Assembly (NCBI GenBank): GCA_046758065.1
Contig: JBHHZM010000035.1
Location: 1 to 25,667 of the forward strand
Length of the DNA: 25,667 nt
Reading direction: 5' to 3'
Source of the DNA: JBHHZM01 sp046758065
GTDB taxonomy: Bacteria; Pseudomonadota; Alphaproteobacteria; JAAXGF01
A program made the position numbers and the translations under genes. Positions within the stretch are counted from its first letter, which is position 1. Each line of letters starts with the position of its first letter. Below are positions 23,895 through 25,667 of this stretch, piece after piece. Below the pieces are notes generated by a model that saw only the letters and a program-made list of their open reading frames with translations, did no database searches and was not told the origin of the DNA.

Positions 23895-25502
23895 TTACAC
23901 CGCGAGCGCCATGCCGTCATGCCCGGGATCGGCGCCGCCCGTCGGCGCGCCGTCGTCGATCCTGATGCCGTGGACGGCGGCGAAAGTATAGCTCAGGTAG
24001 CTGCGGGTGACGCTGTAGCCCTTCGATTCGAGCGCGCGCGTCGTATAGCCGGGGATACGGTTGCACACGTCGATCAGGTCGCTCGTGGCCGAGAACCGGG
24101 GCGCGGCGACCGCGTCCGACATCGACATGCCGAAATCGACGACGTTGAGAATCGCCTGCAGCACGCCCATGACGATCTGCGTGCCGCCCGGCGCGCCGAT
24201 GACGATATAGGGTTGATCGTCGCGAAAAACGATCGTCGGGCAGATCGAGCTGAAGCGGCTTTTACCCGGTACGATCGAACCGGTGCGGCCGGGGCGGGGG
24301 TCGAACACCGCCATGCAGCCGTTGTACATGAAGCCCAGTCCCTCACCGATCGCTCCCGAGGGCATGCCGAGCGAGTGCGTCATCGCCAGCACGCCGCCGT
24401 CGCGGTCGACCACCGAGACATGCGTGGTGTGCGCCGACTCCGGCGCGCGGTCGAGGCGGGAAACATGGGCCTTCTCGCCACGCTCGATCGCCCCGGCGAG
24501 CTCGCGGGCGTAACCCTTGTCGGTAAGCCGGGCGACGGGCACGTCGACGAAGGCGGGATCGCCGACGCAGGCGTCCTTGTCGATGGTCGCGCGCTTCATC
24601 GCCTCGCAGACGACGCGGATGTATTCGGGCGTGTTGTGGCCGAGCGTCGCGAGGTCGAAATTTTCGAGAATGTTGAGCATCTCGACCAGCATGATGCCGC
24701 CGCCGGGCGGCTGGTTGGCGGCGATGCGCAGGCCCCGGTATTCGCCCCACAGCGGCCCGCCGCGCACCGTCCGGTAGTCCCGCAGGTCTTCGGCCGAGAG
24801 CAGCCCGCCGTTGTGTTTCATGTCGGCGTCGATTTCGGCGGCGATCTCGCCTTCATAGAAGATCGCGGCGCCGTGCTCGGCGATGCGTTTCAGCGTTTGC
24901 GTCATGCCGGGGTTGACGATGCGTTCGCCCGGTTTGCGGGGCGCGCCGTCGGCGTCGCAATAAAGCCGCCGGCCGATATCGGTGCAGCGCAGGCGCTCGA
25001 CGTTGGGCGCGCGTCCCATGTCGTTGTCCTCGGTCCAGAAGCGATAGACCTGGGGCCGGACGACGAAGCCGGCCTCGGCCTGTGCGATTGCCGGAGCGAC
25101 GAGGTCGCGCCACGGCATGGTGCCGTACTCGGTCGCCGCCTCATGATAGGCCTTGAGGCTGCCCGGCACCGTGACCGCCTGATAACCGACGTCGTTGGCG
25201 CGATCGGCGAGGATGAAACCGAAACCGTCACGCGCCTCGCCGACGATGCGATCGGCCCACATGTCGGGGCGCGCCGCCGCCGGGACGCGGCCGTGGAAGT
25301 CGATGCAGTCGTGCACGCCTTTTCCCGGGAGGAAGACCTGCAAGCTGCCGAACCCGGCGATACCGGTCATCAGCGGATCGACCACGCCCTGCACCAGCGC
25401 GCAGGCGATCCCGGCATCGACGCAGTTGCCGCCCTGCCTGAGGACGACGGCGCCGGCCTCGACCGCCTCGGGCTGGGGCGCCACGATCATGCCTTGCGCC
25501 AT
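23895..25502 (-). CDS. Gamma-glutamyltranspeptidase family protein, cytosolic Ntn-hydrolase
   Basis: This 535-residue protein is a gamma-glutamyltransferase-like Ntn-hydrolase. The self-processing site is AHTTHVSVVDRDGG, where Thr359 becomes the nucleophile of the small subunit. The N terminus (MAQGMIVAPQPEAV) has no signal peptide, unlike periplasmic GGT, so it should act in the cytosol. Family relatives without signal peptides include HpxW (oxamate amidohydrolase) and cephalosporin acylases; the substrate here is unknown. The ATG at 25502 is preferred, with GAGGG about 7 bases upstream; an ATG at 25577 would add 25 basic residues. It heads the minus-strand run with the CoxL-like and FAD oxidase genes. 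Confidence 0.87.
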   Translation of the reverse strand: MAQGMIVAPQPEAVEAGAVVLRQGGNCVDAGIACALVQGVVDPLMTGIAGFGSLQVFLPGKGVHDCIDFHGRVPAAARPDMWADRIVGEARDGFGFILADRANDVGYQAVTVPGSLKAYHEAATEYGTMPWRDLVAPAIAQAEAGFVVRPQVYRFWTEDNDMGRAPNVERLRCTDIGRRLYCDADGAPRKPGERIVNPGMTQTLKRIAEHGAAIFYEGEIAAEIDADMKHNGGLLSAEDLRDYRTVRGGPLWGEYRGLRIAANQPPGGGIMLVEMLNILENFDLATLGHNTPEYIRVVCEAMKRATIDKDACVGDPAFVDVPVARLTDKGYARELAGAIERGEKAHVSRLDRAPESAHTTHVSVVDRDGGVLAMTHSLGMPSGAIGEGLGFMYNGCMAVFDPRPGRTGSIVPGKSRFSSICPTIVFRDDQPYIVIGAPGGTQIVMGVLQAILNVVDFGMSMSDAVAAPRFSATSDLIDVCNRIPGYTTRALESKGYSVTRSYLSYTFAAVHGIRIDDGAPTGGADPGHDGMALAV

Positions 25503-25667
25503 TCCGTGCCCTCTTTTCGTGTGGCTCGTGGGGACTGTGCGGGTTCGCAGTATCGGCGAGCGCGGGCGCTGGCGCAATCGCGCTCGACGGAAAGCGTCGC
25601 GTATTGTCTAACCCCCTATTCCCCATATGAAACAGCATTTTGCTGACATAAAACCGCGATTCTGCTA
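25503..25667. other. Right-edge region upstream of the GGT-family gene
   Basis: No gene is seen. It should contain the promoter of the minus-strand run. A perfect inverted repeat CAGCA-TTT-TGCTG lies at 25633-25645 in an AT-rich patch, a candidate regulator site. No convincing promoter pair could be picked. Confidence 0.4.

Noticed and set aside
21855..25646. A 1263-codon plus-strand open frame opposite the GGT-like and CoxL-like genes
   Set aside because: It is a shadow created by high GC at third codon positions of the minus-strand genes; its translation is repetitive and basic/acidic with no recognisable family, while the opposite strand encodes intact enzymes.
1..25667. CRISPR array, tRNA, rRNA, insertion sequence or prophage genes
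   Set aside because: No regularly spaced repeats, cloverleaf-like sequences, transposase motifs or phage structural genes were seen.

Overview
The window is GC-rich, with tightly packed same-strand gene runs, strong GC bias at third codon positions, and long antisense open frames that are shadows of real genes. The gene families (ArsI-type VOC protein, tandem BKACE enzymes, tripartite tricarboxylate transporter, Frc-type CoA transferase, form II CoxL-like subunit) and a short interspersed repeat with a CCCCCGC-GAAA-GCGGGGG hairpin fit a free-living, metabolically versatile alphaproteobacterium. The taxon is an inference from gene content; there is no rRNA or tRNA in the window. I see no insertion sequence, prophage, CRISPR array, tRNA or integron.

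Layout. (1) 1-475: no convincing gene. (2) 476-5684, mixed small units: a hemerythrin-like protein, a HAD-IIA phosphatase, a minus-strand ArsI/CadI-type protein with its own AT-rich promoter, an MFS exporter, an N-formylglutamate amidohydrolase-type enzyme, and a minus-strand cysteine hydrolase of the isochorismatase superfamily. (3) 5878-11176, a plus-strand carnitine-degradation-like cluster: two tandem beta-keto acid cleavage enzymes (BKACE), L-carnitine dehydrogenase, a betainyl-CoA-type thioesterase, an SDR dehydrogenase and a D-2-hydroxyacid dehydrogenase. A 12-bp perfect inverted repeat upstream would hide the first ribosome binding site if transcribed. (4) 11605-20129, a plus-strand cluster that looks like one metabolic module: a tripartite tricarboxylate transporter (TctC, TctB, TctA), a GntR/FCD regulator with a perfect palindrome in front, a ThDP enzyme resembling 2-hydroxyacyl-CoA lyase (ILVBL/HACL2 type) rather than canonical oxalyl-CoA decarboxylase, a very clear formyl-CoA transferase (Frc), a stand-alone homologue of the 10-formyl-THF hydrolase domain of ALDH1L1, and a two-CBS-domain protein. 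(5) 20154-25502, a minus-strand run: a cytosolic gamma-glutamyltranspeptidase-family enzyme, an orphan form II CoxL-like molybdenum hydroxylase subunit, and a PuuB/DadA-like FAD oxidase.

How the parts may work together. Region 3 follows the known route L-carnitine to 3-dehydrocarnitine (CdhA), then acetyl-CoA-dependent cleavage to acetoacetate and betainyl-CoA (BKACE/CdhC), then glycine betaine (CdhB thioesterase). Region 4 suggests a formyl-CoA cycle: an organic acid is imported, activated by CoA transfer from formyl-CoA (Frc), and cleaved by the ThDP enzyme, which regenerates formyl-CoA; the ALDH1L1-like protein would then connect the formyl group to folate. The use of a HACL2-like enzyme where Oxc normally sits, together with the ALDH1L1-like domain, is the least conventional part of the window and the best candidate for an undescribed pathway. 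Region 5 suggests uptake and oxidation of amine or amide nitrogen compounds, substrate unknown.
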